A DNA stretch of 64,000 bases from Scleroderma bovista (taxonomy: Eukaryota; Basidiomycota; Agaricomycetes; Boletales; Sclerodermataceae), in contig JAYMGJ010000254.1 in the NCBI GenBank assembly GCA_037178675.1, forward strand, positions 1 through 64,000. The letters are read 5' to 3'. The notes beneath the pieces are model-generated. The model was not told the DNA's origin. It saw nothing but the letters and a program-made list of their open reading frames with translations, and made no database searches. Numbering within the stretch: the stretch's first letter is position 1; every line of letters starts with the position of its first letter. A program made the position numbers and the translations under genes. Shown here piece by piece: positions 13,758 to 24,900 of this stretch.

Positions 13758-14780
13758 CTAACCCTCTACCGGAGTGATGGTGGAACCACCGTGCTTCCTG
13801 CGCCTCTTGCGCTTGTGCGGAGCTGGTACTTGATCATCCTCGCCCTCTCGCTTTCTCTTCTCGCCAGGTGAGCCTTCACTACTCCCGTCTCGGGGTATCC
13901 TCACGCCTGTTGGACGCACCACTTTCTTTTTCACGCTAAGCGGGTTAGGGCCCTTGGGTCCCTTTTTCCGGCGAGGAGGATCGCTCGGCTGCGAAGGTAT
14001 CTTGGCCAGTTCAGAGGGCGCAGCACCTAGAGCTTGCTGCTCTGCCTGGAAAATGGTTAACAAATCTTTTATTATACTACATGAATCTAAACATACTTGA
14101 TGTTTCACCCTCAGTGTTTCGTCGCTCGGCGGTTCAAGGATCATCACGGCGCGGTTGATGTGTACGATAGGGACAGCGGGGATCAGACGAAGTTGAGCAC
14201 GGAGGGGCTGCGACAGCGTTGCGATGACATAACGATGTTTGTTAGTATCCCCTGTCCAACGATATATATCAGAACACACAGTCATTTATCGGAGCGTGAA
14301 GGTATTTTTTGTCGTACCAACGACGCTCGCTAGACACTCGTCTCCCGGTATGGCTTCTTTGTGATTACATTTCCGTCTTTCAAATGTCTTGGCAAGGTCT
14401 ACCGCGGGCTGTTGTGCTTTTCCTTGGAGATATAATTCATGTATGGAGCATTGCGTGATCACTGCATGCGGTGAAGTATGTAGTGGCCAAAACTCAACAC
14501 TTGGGATTCCGCGAGACTTGGTTGACAGAAACGTACTGGGCTTGACAGTGCCTTGTAGCACGGTCCCTAGCTGCTTTACGAGGTCGAACTTTGATTCTAT
14601 TGCGATCCTGCACATCTCGGCGTCCACTGGGTGTGCGCTAGTGAGGTGAGCATGAACATGAATGGGGAATGGGAACGAGGTCGTGGACATACCGAGGACT
14701 TGGTAGGGCTCTCGGAAGCCGAACGAGAGACGGTAGAGGGACATGAGTTTGCGGTAGGTTTTGGCTCGTTTTTGACGCAT
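13758..14780 (-). CDS. UTP23: rRNA-processing protein UTP23
   Basis: Small-subunit processome component with a PIN-like fold, acting in the nucleolus in early pre-18S rRNA cleavage and snR30 release. Five predicted exons. Exon 1 opens with MRQKRAKTYRKLM and FGFREPYQVL; later exons carry VDAEMC, VLQGTVKPMITQCSIHELY, TFERRKCNHKEAIPGDECL, TNKHRYVIATLSQPLRAQL, IPAVPIVHINRAVMILEPPS, then KKGPKGPNPLSVKKK and a lysine/arginine-rich tail. The KGPKGPNPLSVKKK block is a family hallmark. Introns have clear borders (gtatgt, gtacgt, gtacga, gtatgt). The start ATG at 14780 lies 122 bp from the divergent EMC7 start, so the two genes share a promoter. A broken second copy lies at 640-1440. The length, about 270 residues, is normal for the family. 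Confidence 0.93.
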
Positions 14781-14902
14781 TTTGGGAGGTCAGTGGATTC
14801 GAATCGGTGGATGGCGTCAATTGAGATGATATGAGTTTGCCTGTGTTGTGTTACTCCGCTGCTATTCGTCCACTTCATCATATACCTCAGCCAGGCTGCA
14901 CG
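14781..14902. promoter_or_regulatory. Shared promoter of UTP23 and EMC7
   Basis: 122 bases between two divergent start codons. Contains no obvious TATA box; short AT and CA stretches only. Inferred to drive both housekeeping genes. Confidence 0.6.
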
Positions 14903-15997
14903 ATGAGACTCGTGTCGCTCCTTTCTGTCCTGGCAGGACTGACTGAGTATGTTCTACTACTGCAAGAAATAAAGTGGTCTGATACCGTGACACAGAACCG
15001 CACTTGCCATCGATCTGGTCGGACACGTACAATGGAACGACTTATGTCCCAGTGAGTTTGACCCTTTCTTCCATGGTGACCATCGCTTGATATTGCAAGG
15101 ATAAGACTACGGAACACTCGGCGCAACCAAGATAATACTAGACGCTGGGCGATACTCCGCTCGAGTGACACGGAACGGGAACTTTTCTATGTTTGTTGGC
15201 GCTTTATGTTACCAGCTCTTTGAGGGTCGTACTGATTTGAGCTTGGTTAAAGACCAGACGTTGATCCAGGGACTTATGTCTTGTCTGTACTCTCCCATGA
15301 CTATACATTCGACCAGGTACTCGCATACCCTCCACCTCACATCGCAACACTCACGTATGTCCTCGTATACACAGCTCCGCATCGATATCTCGAGCACATC
15401 TCCACTCCCAAAAATTAAACCCCACATCTTCGGAACGCCGCTATTATCTCTCTCAGCTGTGTCTCTTCCCTACCCTATCACTCTGACAGCACGAGGTAAA
15501 AACAATTACTTCAAACCGCACGAATCGTTCAGCCTGCTGGGCATGTTCCAGAACCCGATGATGGTGCTTATGCTCCTGACGGGAGTCATGCTACTGGGCC
15601 TGCCATATGTCATTGTACGCTTTTCTTTTTTTTTTGTGTTGCGTGTCTGTTCGGGCTGAAATGCTTCTCCTCGTGCCACGCGCAATGTACAATATATAGA
15701 AGAACACGGATCCGCAGACACTAGAGGAAATCAAGGGACAGCATGCTAAGTTCACGAGCATCCAAAACTCGATACAGAGCGGGAATATCAAGTCGGGGTG
15801 CGTAGTTTTTGCTTTGCGCCGGTATATGTTTGACGAGGGGGCATCACAGGGTGTCTTCACTTTTGACTGGTGATGAAGAGACGAAGAGTGCTGCTTCTAG
15901 TCCCGCTCCTGTTGCATCGTCTGGAGTAAGAGCTCAGCCGAACAATGGGTCGACGATGCAGCAGCGGAAGGCTGGGAAAGGAGGTAAACGGCGATGA
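14903..15997 (+). CDS. EMC7: ER membrane protein complex subunit 7
   Basis: Subunit of the ER membrane protein complex, which inserts tail-anchored and multipass proteins; type I membrane protein with a lumenal beta-sandwich domain. Seven predicted exons. The N-terminus MRLVSLLSVLAGL is a signal peptide; then GHVQWNDLCP, ILDAGRYSARVTRNGNFS, PDVDPGTYVLSVLSHDYTF, LRIDISSTSPLP, PYPITLTARGKNNYF and GMFQNPMMVLMLLTGVML, a membrane span. The cytosolic tail TLEEIKGQHAKFTSIQNSIQ ends in a basic KAGKGGKRR. All motifs match the EMC7 family order and the frame is kept across introns (gtatgt, gtgagt, gtttgt, gtactc, gtacgc, gtgcgt donors). The gene is divergent from UTP23. Confidence 0.92.
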
Positions 15998-16849
15998 TTT
16001 AGAAGTGCCGCAATGGATACCCGGGTGTCGAACTGTACAGGACCTCGTATATGGCAGGAATTGATACATTCCCTTCTTCGGGTGTGTATCCGAGTGAAAA
16101 GGACCCTACAGTATGTGGGGCCTTGAGGTTGGGCACCTCAACTTTGCTTTGCTTTAGAAGTTCGTCACCAATCACTCACGTCTGCGTGCATGCAATGGCT
16201 TTCATTTACATATACTCTCAACTGAGGCACATCTGGATTCGGCACTAGAGATAATAGGGGCGGACTTTTTCTTCCATTCAAGTGGGAATGTTGACAAAAT
16301 GAAGAGATTATCTTAAATTTTGTACATTTTTTACACTAAAGTAAGTAGTCGCCCCTAAGTGACAGCACCTAGATACCTCGCTCACCTGAAGTGACTGTGT
16401 ACCTCAACCTCACGGTCCTCACCTGTCCCCACCTCAGATTTTGAGGTCCATCCCCACTTCCGCCTCAAGGTATGTAACTCAACCTTACCTCGCAGCAACA
16501 CCAACGGTGAACTCGCCCACTCCTGAAAAAGAGCCTGCTCATTCACATGCTCACCAAGTGCTTGCAGGCTCGGGCTCGTCATGAGGCAGCGCTGGTCCTG
16601 GAGCTGGTTCTGGTGGACTCCTGTGAGAATGCACGAGGGAGGCGCTAGACAAAGGCGCGTACTGTGAGAACATTTCTGTCCCATCAACGCCGGGATCCCC
16701 CAGATTGGCATCATGCTCTCATCGATCTCGCCTATACTTAAGCTTGTTGTATTGGTTCTATCAACATCCGACAATCACCATCGCATCTGTGGTGAGTGAA
16801 GTGCTCTTCGTGTATAGACCCTTATTGATGAGTTTGTAAACTGAAGTCC
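15998..16849. other. Intergenic, upstream of HET B
   Basis: 852 bases between EMC7 and HET B. Only short frames; several CACCTCA/CCTCACC repeats occur around 16385-16450 without a clear role. It presumably contains the HET B promoter. Confidence 0.4.
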
Positions 16850-19487
16850 ATGCGCCTGATCAACGTGAAAGCCGTTCTCTACATCAACGAGAGTGGGGAG
16901 GTTGACGAAGATACCGAGCTCTTGGTGGAACAAAGTGGGAAGACCGCGTATGCAATCTTATCACATTGTTGGGGTCAGCCTCAACAGGAAGTGCTTTTCA
17001 AGGACATAGAGGGCCTTGCAAGAATGGACCGAGCGACGCGAGAGAAGATCCAGCTGCGAAGTGGCTATCAAAAGATTCTCCAGAGCTGTGAGCAGGCTCA
17101 CAGAGACCAGCTGCAGTGGGTATGGATTGATACGTGTTGCATCAATAAAGAGAGCAGCGCTGAGCTATCCGAAGCAATAAACTCGATGTTTCGGTGGTAC
17201 GAAAACTCCGATCGATGCTACGCTTTCCTCCATGACGTTGACGATACCATTTTCCCCACCGAACGTGGTGGGGAGAGAATTGAATCCCGCATCCCATCAA
17301 AGTGGTTCACGCGTGGCTGGACATTGCAGGAGCTGATAGCCCCCAGAAACCTTCAGTTCTTCAACAAGAATTGGACTGCCATCGGCGACAAACGAAGCTT
17401 CGCAATGCACTTGGAGCGAATCACACGAGTCCCGGCGCGTGTCCTGAAAAATGGCATATCCTCTCATCGTCCGAGTATTGCTCAGATCATGTCATGGGCC
17501 GCCGATCGAGTGACGACTCGGGAGGAAGATCGGGCGTACTCGCTGTTGGGGTTGTTCGGAGTGTACATGCCAATGTTGTATGGGGAAGGAATGCATGCAT
17601 TTCGCCGTCTACAGCTGGAGATCATTCGAACGTCAAACGACCACAGTATCTTCGCCTGGGACACCGGTGACATGATCGGGTTATCTGGCAGCGTCCTAGC
17701 TGAAGATCCAAGTTTTTTTCGCAACTGTCATGACGTTGTCAAGACAGAACCTCGTCATCCTCGTGACGAGTTTATCATACGCCTAGAGCGGGGTGAAGAA
17801 GCAGACGAGTTTGCTCCGATAGAGGGACTCGATGCATTTGCCATTACCAATGGGGGCATCCAAATACGACTTTCCATTAGGCCCTACCGCAGCTCCCCAT
17901 CTGTCTTTAGAGCTACCCTGGGATGTGATAGAAGAGGGATACCGATTGGCATTGATTTGGCGTCCTACAAGTCAATCTTTTACAGATATTTTGGTGCAAC
18001 GGGGATTTTACAGCCAATTCCCAAGTTCCAGCAAATCTACCTTGCGTATCGAGAGGAAACGCACCAATTCACATTCAACATGGATGCAAGAGCTGTCTCA
18101 CACTACGGTTTCTCTCGCTGCGGCGTCTTTCCCGACGAGAAGGCTTCTACTTCTACACAGAGTTCTTTCGTCCTCTCGAGTGCAAGCGATCTTGTCGTCG
18201 TGGTCTACGCCAACAGTCACGCCAACGCACGCTTTGCCGTTGCACTTGGCTGCTGCTTCGGCCAAGATTGGGTCCATGTTATCTGTGACGAACCTTCCGG
18301 ACAAGAAACCTGGGAAGACTACGCCAAGAAAGCTTACGATCAAGCATGGACAGCGGGCCCTGAATATGCTCGCCAGATCGCTGAGATGCGTTTAGAGTGG
18401 TCTTGTTCAATCAAGCATATTCATCTTCCTCGATCTATCTGGGGGGTAGAGGTTATCAATTATGGTGGGGACTCACTAATGAGAATTTCGGATGACTGCA
18501 AAGTCGTGGTCGACGTGATCCAATGCACGGGTTGTTGTTATCGACCCGCTGCGTGGCAGATCCTGTATGGCGTTAGTCATTCTTTTTGACGATTTATGGG
18601 TACGTGTTTCTGACTAAACATATTGTTATAGTCCATCAGGAATGATTTGGACTCACCTGGTCTTATGAAATACACTACCCATTCTGCGAACATTGATCAG
18701 CACGACTTGTTTGTGGACGGGGCTCTGGTACGCTCCTTGGAAGCGTCCTTATCTGGAATCGAGGTGAGAAAGAAAGCGAAAGCTCCATATCCACGACGTT
18801 GAATTTGGTGGGATCAGCTTGGTGACTATGGCCACTGGGATTTCGACAATAAATGCTTCAAGCGTGAAGGCAACATCTTTCAAGAGATCAAGTCGTTGGC
18901 CCCCCGGTTTACCGTAGTCACAACAGATTCATCCCTCCTACCAATGGAGCATCGTGTCGAGGGTGAGTGTGCAGGTACAGGAAGTAACCACGTTACAAGC
19001 ACCCTTGTGCGCGACTACGCTCGACAACCAGGGGGTGGGCTGGTTCTGCAGGGGCCGATCGCTTTGTCGCTACGAAACAATGAGCATCTTACCTGTTTGA
19101 TAAAGGCCCTGGCTTCTCGTCTTACGGGTAAATGTCTTGTAACGATGGTCGTGCAATGTTCAGCATGCTACACCCCCGACAACTTCAGACAACCAGATGG
19201 CAAGATTGGACATCCAATCTATTCTATGTCCCACTTACCGGATTCTGCATCAGACCCCGGCGGCTTGTTGATGAAACCCCGTCCCTTATACATTCTATCG
19301 ACACCGCTACTTTGGCGTGAAGGTAGAGCTGACTGGGGTACGAGGTCTCGATTTGAAGAGATCAGGTATGTTCCCACGCATAGTGTTGCGGCATCGAGTC
19401 CTCGAATCACTGATGCGTATATGTAGGTCTCATTTTTATACGTTAATGGGTTTGGTGTGTCCTTTCTCAATAGCATTGCCAATGTAA
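16850..19487 (+). CDS. HET-domain protein (paralog B)
   Basis: Paralog of the HET protein at 7651-10079. Exons 16850-18571, 18632-18763, 18818-19365 and 19427-19487 predict 820 residues. The N-terminal HET domain shows MRLINVKAVL, YAILSHCWG, WVWIDTCCINKESSAELSEA, INSMFRWYENSDRCYAFLHD, FTRGWTLQELIAP and GLFGVYMPMLYGEG; the LGDYGHWDF segment begins exon 3 as in paralog A. HET proteins act in non-self recognition and cell death; the ligand is unknown. The end is uncertain. The last exon reads 20 codons to TAA at 19487, but a GTGTGT donor at 19455 and a TAG acceptor at 19511-19513 would instead join it, in phase, to the DnaJ X-domain sequence that follows. The first intron uses a GTTAGT donor. 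Confidence 0.85.
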
Positions 19488-19513
19488 ATCCATCTGACCA
19501 AGTGCATCTGTAG

Positions 19514-20918
19514 GACCCATCAGATATAATTGAATTTGGAAAAAGGCGAGAAACGACTTCGGTTCATAGACGACCCTTCTCGCGTCAGGCGGTCAAACAG
19601 AAAAGAAAGAGGCCGTCCGGTGCAATCGAGTTCTTCAGGGATCTATTTGGCGGTGACGACCTGAAAGACTACGTATGTAATCTATCTGTCTTGGCGTTTG
19701 TCTTCTAGCCTTACTCCGTCTGAAACCTTGACAGATTGGTGACATATTTTTTGATCAACTTGCCCGAGATGTGGACACTAGCATCGCAAACACAGTTGAT
19801 GCAGAAATAGATGCAGGTGCGATAAGTTTCTTGTATGGTTGCCATTTTCAATTGGATACCGGTGAAGAGGTTGGCTCACTAGATCGATTAAAAGGTAAAT
19901 CAACTACTCCGGGAAGGTCTTCTGTGGTACACAAGTCGCGTAGCAAAGAATTAGCAGCGACCTTGCTTAAGAGCATGTCAATCAATCGGGGTGGATCTTA
20001 CAACAGACAACGTTGGCTGTCGGAGAATAAGAAAATGGTACAAACGGCGGAGTCGATATCGAGAACTCTCGGCTTTGTGGTGCGCTCCTTGCTACAGATA
20101 ATAAAAAAGGGTGTTTAATCTTACATGATTAGATACTTGAAGACCTTCGTGTTGCCTACAATACAGCCCGGGATAATTTTAACTCGTGAGCACTTACTTC
20201 CACGTTCTTCGCTCCATCTGTGATTCATGGCATCTGCGGTTCCAGCCAGGGAGGAAAAGACAACGATAAGAACTTAGCGCGACATCTCCAAGCCCAGCCC
20301 AGACAGGGTATTTACCTCCAACGGCCTATAACTAGGAATGATAGTATCAAGCCAATGGTGGAAGACGTGAAAGCACTGCAAATCAAGCTCAATACTATTG
20401 GAGGCGACGATGAACGACGCGCACTGGAAGAAGATATCACTGGAAAGGTGATGATTGCAACAGTTAGTCCATTATTGGTTTGGCTGACGATGTATTGCAT
20501 TGTAGATCCTCTTAATATGCTGGTGCGGAATCCACTCTGAGATTGAACCAGTTCTGGCAGAGGCGAGTCAGTCATTTCATTATCCAAACACCACTCACCT
20601 ACTAGGTCAGGCTGTGGAGTACATCCTGAAAGATGAGACAGTAAGTCGGGCTGTTCTGTCCACTCGAGTTGGTGTAAGTGTTCCCACATCGTCCGAATCA
20701 AGGTATTGAACTACTTTCACCAGTTCCTGGAGAGGTTCGGACGGATTTTCGAGGAGGCAATTGCCGAGCCACCAGAACACAGTCAGGCTCAGCTGCGACG
20801 GTGGGTTTATCTTGCGATAAGGGCAATGTTGGACGAATTTGTATTCCTTATCCAGGATTATGGCCGACGCGAAAGCGGGCACATCGAAATATCAGTTACT
20901 CCTCGCCGAACTGGCTAG
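19514..20918 (+). pseudogene. DnaJ X-domain gene lacking the J domain
   Basis: C-terminal region of a DnaJ X-domain protein (family of yeast Caj1/Djp1-type J proteins). Spliced pieces read IEFFRDLFGGDDLKDYIGDI (19514-19672 and 19735 on), KELAATLLKSMSI, ILEDLRVAYNTARDNFNS, ALEEDITGK, then ILLICWCGIHSEIEPVLAEA and a final segment to TAG at 20918. The ITGKILL..W.G...E motif is the best match to the X domain. No J domain and no in-frame ATG precede it, since a TAG stands directly before 19514. It is therefore a 5'-truncated remnant, unless it is expressed as an extension of the HET gene through the phase-compatible splice described there. The exons themselves have no internal stops when spliced. 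The family call is by motif memory only. Confidence 0.55.
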
Positions 20919-21604
20919 TACACGGAAAGTTGGGAATAGCTATATTTCCACCTGGAAGAATGCATAATCGTACGGCCCTTTTGGACGTGTGGGCTTTGTG
21001 ACATTGGTGAGTCGTAACGTTCAATGTGGTTGTCTGGGGTCTTTTATCTGCTCCTGTCTCCGGCCGTCGGATCAAATTCTGGGCCAAGTGGGTTTCTAGG
21101 ATTACTGAGATTGTCGACATCGCGTACTTAGAATCAGAAGGCACACCACCATAAGGAGAAGAAGACAATCGACCATCCCAGAATCGTGTAGAAACACCAT
21201 AATTTATGGACACTCTGAGTAGTAATTGAATTAAGTTCCGAGTCCGAGGGCCAGGTATCGAATCGGAGAAAACATGCAGCATCAGCCATAACCTTGCTCT
21301 CAGGAGCTCTCTGGCAGGAGTATTCATAATGAGACTATCTAGCAATGGAACCTAAAGGAAACACTGCAAATGATGGTCAGATTGATGGTGTGGTACTAGT
21401 AACTGTGAAGGGCAATGGTAACCAGCAGATTGAATGACGGGTCCGCATCGGAAATTGTTGGGAGAACTATAGAACAGTACATACTAAGACTATCATGACT
21501 TGTTCATTGAAGCCAAGTTCAAGTCGAAACATTATGTAGAGTTGTCGCGCGACTAGTCCTATCCCCTGGTATTAGGTATCGATCCTAAGATTTGAGTAAG
21601 GTGC
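20919..21604. other. Intergenic; displaced flank of the DUF4336 gene
   Basis: No convincing coding sequence. Before the retroelement inserted, this stretch adjoined 30260, so it is probably part of the original upstream region of the DUF4336 gene. Confidence 0.45.
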
Positions 21605-21609
21605 CACTG
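21605..21609. repeat. Target-site duplication, left copy
   Basis: CACTG directly before the left LTR, matched by CACTG directly after the right LTR (30255-30259). A five-base duplication is typical of Ty3/gypsy integration. Confidence 0.95.
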
Positions 21610-21916
21610 TGAAACGGCGAGTCAAAGATGGCCAATCTAGAGACGCCGTTACACGATAGATGAAGGAACTTCGATTCGAGCCAAGTGTGACAGAGCACAA
21701 CAGTGGAATTCAACAAGAAGCACGAGGAAAACTACTGTACACAAAGACGAGATATAAGTACAAAACCAAACTGATCACTTGTTGGCTTGATCGCGGGGTG
21801 ACGCGTAAGCCATTAATAACCCAGGAAGGGCGCACGAGCCAGTGGGTCAACAGAGATCATCGAAGAGACGCAGACCAAAACACGAGACAACAGACGACGC
21901 TCACGATACTCTTACA
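21610..21916 (-). repeat. 3' LTR (left)
   Basis: 307 bp, TG...CA termini. Differs from the right LTR at six positions; three of these are C/T or G/A changes at CpG sites. Confidence 0.97.
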
Positions 21917-21927
21917 TTCCCCCCTTC
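21917..21927 (-). other. Polypurine tract
   Basis: On the element's coding strand it reads GAAGGGGGGAA immediately upstream of the 3' LTR, the expected primer for plus-strand DNA synthesis. Confidence 0.85.
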
Positions 21928-21948
21928 AAAGTTCGTCGTCATAACTTT

Positions 21949-24900
21949 TCACTTCTTCGGCTCTTTTTCCGTGTCCATTCCTTTATCCGCTTCAACTGAT
22001 GGCTCCGTTTCCGTATCAATTTCTCCTTCCGCATCTTCTTCGGCACTCGCACTCATTGGTTCATTCAACATCTCGAGATCTTCGTCGGTTAGAATGGGCT
22101 GATCGAGGACGGAGGATTGGGGGATCATAGGAGGTAAGGCGGACAGAAAAGGAGCGCGACTGGGACCCGCTACTGGAGTAGGGGTGGAAGAAGATTGGCA
22201 GGGTCCTGTTAACGTTCCTGATACAGTTGGAGTGACCGCAATGGGAGTCGGAAATGTGTCCATTGATGTACCTCTAGCAGGGGTTTGGGCTTCGAAGAGG
22301 GTTGGAAGACGGTGGGTCCTGTCAGTGATGGGTCCTCGTGCCAGATTACGAGCGGCACGTTTCGCCTTACAAGTCTGGAACCCTCTGGTCATGGACGCAT
22401 GTTGCTTGGTGACACAAGCACCTGACTCCCATAACAAATCGGTTAGAATTTCTTGTTGATTCTCCGTAAGTCATCCTTCTCCTGGACCGCCAAATCCAGT
22501 TGGTTGTTCCTCTGAGACAGGGCGACGAGTGCCCAAATATTCTCTGGCATCTGGGGGCGTCATATTTTCATTAAGTGCGGGGAAACCTGGGTCCGCAAAC
22601 CGTGCAGTGGAGTTCAGATGGTCTAATTCATAAGCATGGCGGAACTCCAAGTAACCATATGGCATGAGAGTATGAAGGTGCTGATGAAGAGAATCATTGT
22701 ATTCGAAGAAAGACCGGACCTGCTCCCAGTGCATACCGTAGATTTCGACGCCATTCAGTCGTGATACGTGGACAATGAACCATAATGCCCCAGCGGGACG
22801 GATATGAGGGTCAGGAAGTGGGTTCATGGCGAATAACGAGATATTAAACGAAGTGGGAGAGTATTGAGAGTTGAGATTAATAGACGGGGATGGGAGTTTG
22901 TAACGGTTGGACTTGCGATGTGTTGAGGGAGTGAGAGAAGAAAGCAAATGACAAGAAGGGCAGGGGCACCGTATAAAAGTGTTTGCTGATGCAACTGGTA
23001 CCCCCAGGCGTTTCATTGTTTCCTTGCCCGACCGTTGATTCTGTAGATCCTCTCGGGGCGCTTGTAAATCTGAAACATCTTTCACGCCCAGAAATTTTAA
23101 ATACTCGCCTAATGCCATCGATCCCTCGAGATCTAGGTGTGGAACCCAAGTCTGGTCACCTGAAGACCATTCGACTTTGAATTCGAGATCTGTGTTGCTC
23201 CCTCGATGAGTAAGGATGCGATTAATCATCCACTCACCATTGGAACCTCCCAGTTCTGGGATTTGTTCGTTTCGACGACCAGGGAAAAGATGGTCATCGT
23301 TTGGGATGTGAATTCGTAGAAGAGAAGCATGAAATACGTTGTGTACACCACGCTGCTTGAGTGAGTCCGGTAAGTTCACACAGTAGGAACTATTACCAAT
23401 ATCTTCAGTAATCAAATAAGGACCAATGAACTTTGGAAACAGTTTCCTAGAAGTCCCATGCTCAAGTTGTACATTCTTCGTCGACACATAGACCAAATCC
23501 CCCTTGACAAAGGGGCACATCCTTCTTTTCTTGTTTGCTTGCTCAGTCTGTTTCACCCGTGCAGTTAACAATGCATCATGAGCGGCCATAAGTGCATTTT
23601 TCATCTTTTGAGCATAAACTCTGACACTTGGATACTCATTGCTTTCAGGTGCATTCCAGATCATGGATCACGGCATCCGTCCGGTATTCAAGAAAAATGG
23701 TGCATAACCAGTTGATTCCGAGTGTGCTGAATTGATTGCAAACTTGATCGCAGGTAATTTTAACACCCAATCGTGTTGAGTAGGGCCAATGCATGAACGA
23801 AGCATTTGCCCAACCGTTCGGTTCGTGCGCTCGGTAGACCCATCAGTCTCTGGGTGATATGCACTGGACATCTTCATCTTTACACCAATTAACTGATTCA
23901 AATGAGTCCAAAAGGTACTTGTAAAAAGAACATTGCGATCACTGATAATCACTCTTGGAAGTCTGTGGTGTCGATACACCTCAACAAATATCAGTTTGGC
24001 TACATCCTTAGCAGTGTAGTCATCACGGCTCAGAACCAAGTGAACCATAGCAGTAAGTAAATCAATTATTACTGTAATAGAATTGTATTCACCATTCCAA
24101 TCCTTTGCGCTAGGTAATGGTCCAATGAAGTCAATTCCAATTGCTTCCCAAGGATTAGCAGGTACGGACAGTGGATTCAGAAGTCCATAAGGCTTCTGCG
24201 TCGAAGGTTTACTTTGCTGACATGTTTTACAGGACACACAGAATGCTTCCACATCCTTCGCCATAAATCTCCACCAGACAAATTCTCGTAAGTACGACAA
24301 TGTTTTATAAGCACCTAAATGTGCTAACAATGAATGTGCTTGATCAACAATCATTTCTTGCAGTCGTCGGGTGCCAATTTTAATATTTGGCACACAAATT
24401 ACGATGCAGTTGTACAACCTAAGTTGTATCATTCCATCTTCGGAAACAATAAAGTTCTTATAAGCTCGAGGTGAGTCCAAGATCCTTTGGAACATTGGGT
24501 CTTCGATGTAACGCCCTTTCGATTCAAACAACAATCCTTCGACGTGTGGATAGGTGACAGGAATTGTTTGTACAATATCTTCAGGCAAACTTGGCAAAGG
24601 TTTGTCTTTATTCGTCTGACAAGTGCTCTCTTTCACAGTTTTACACACAGTTTTCAGAGTTTCAGGTTTTGGGGCTCCCTTCCCCCCCTTCTTTCGTTGT
24701 CCTGGTCCAAGGAGAACAAAATGATCGCGCATGCGGCACGCAAATTCCGCACTAGTTTCAGGTCAGCCTGTTTCCACAGGAGGAGGAAGGGGTCATTTAG
24801 AGCGCATTTTTGGAGGAGGTAATATCTCCTCATGTTGAATAAGCTCCCAGTCATCCTCCATTGTAGGGTAACACATATCTGGCATACAAGCTAGTGCCTC

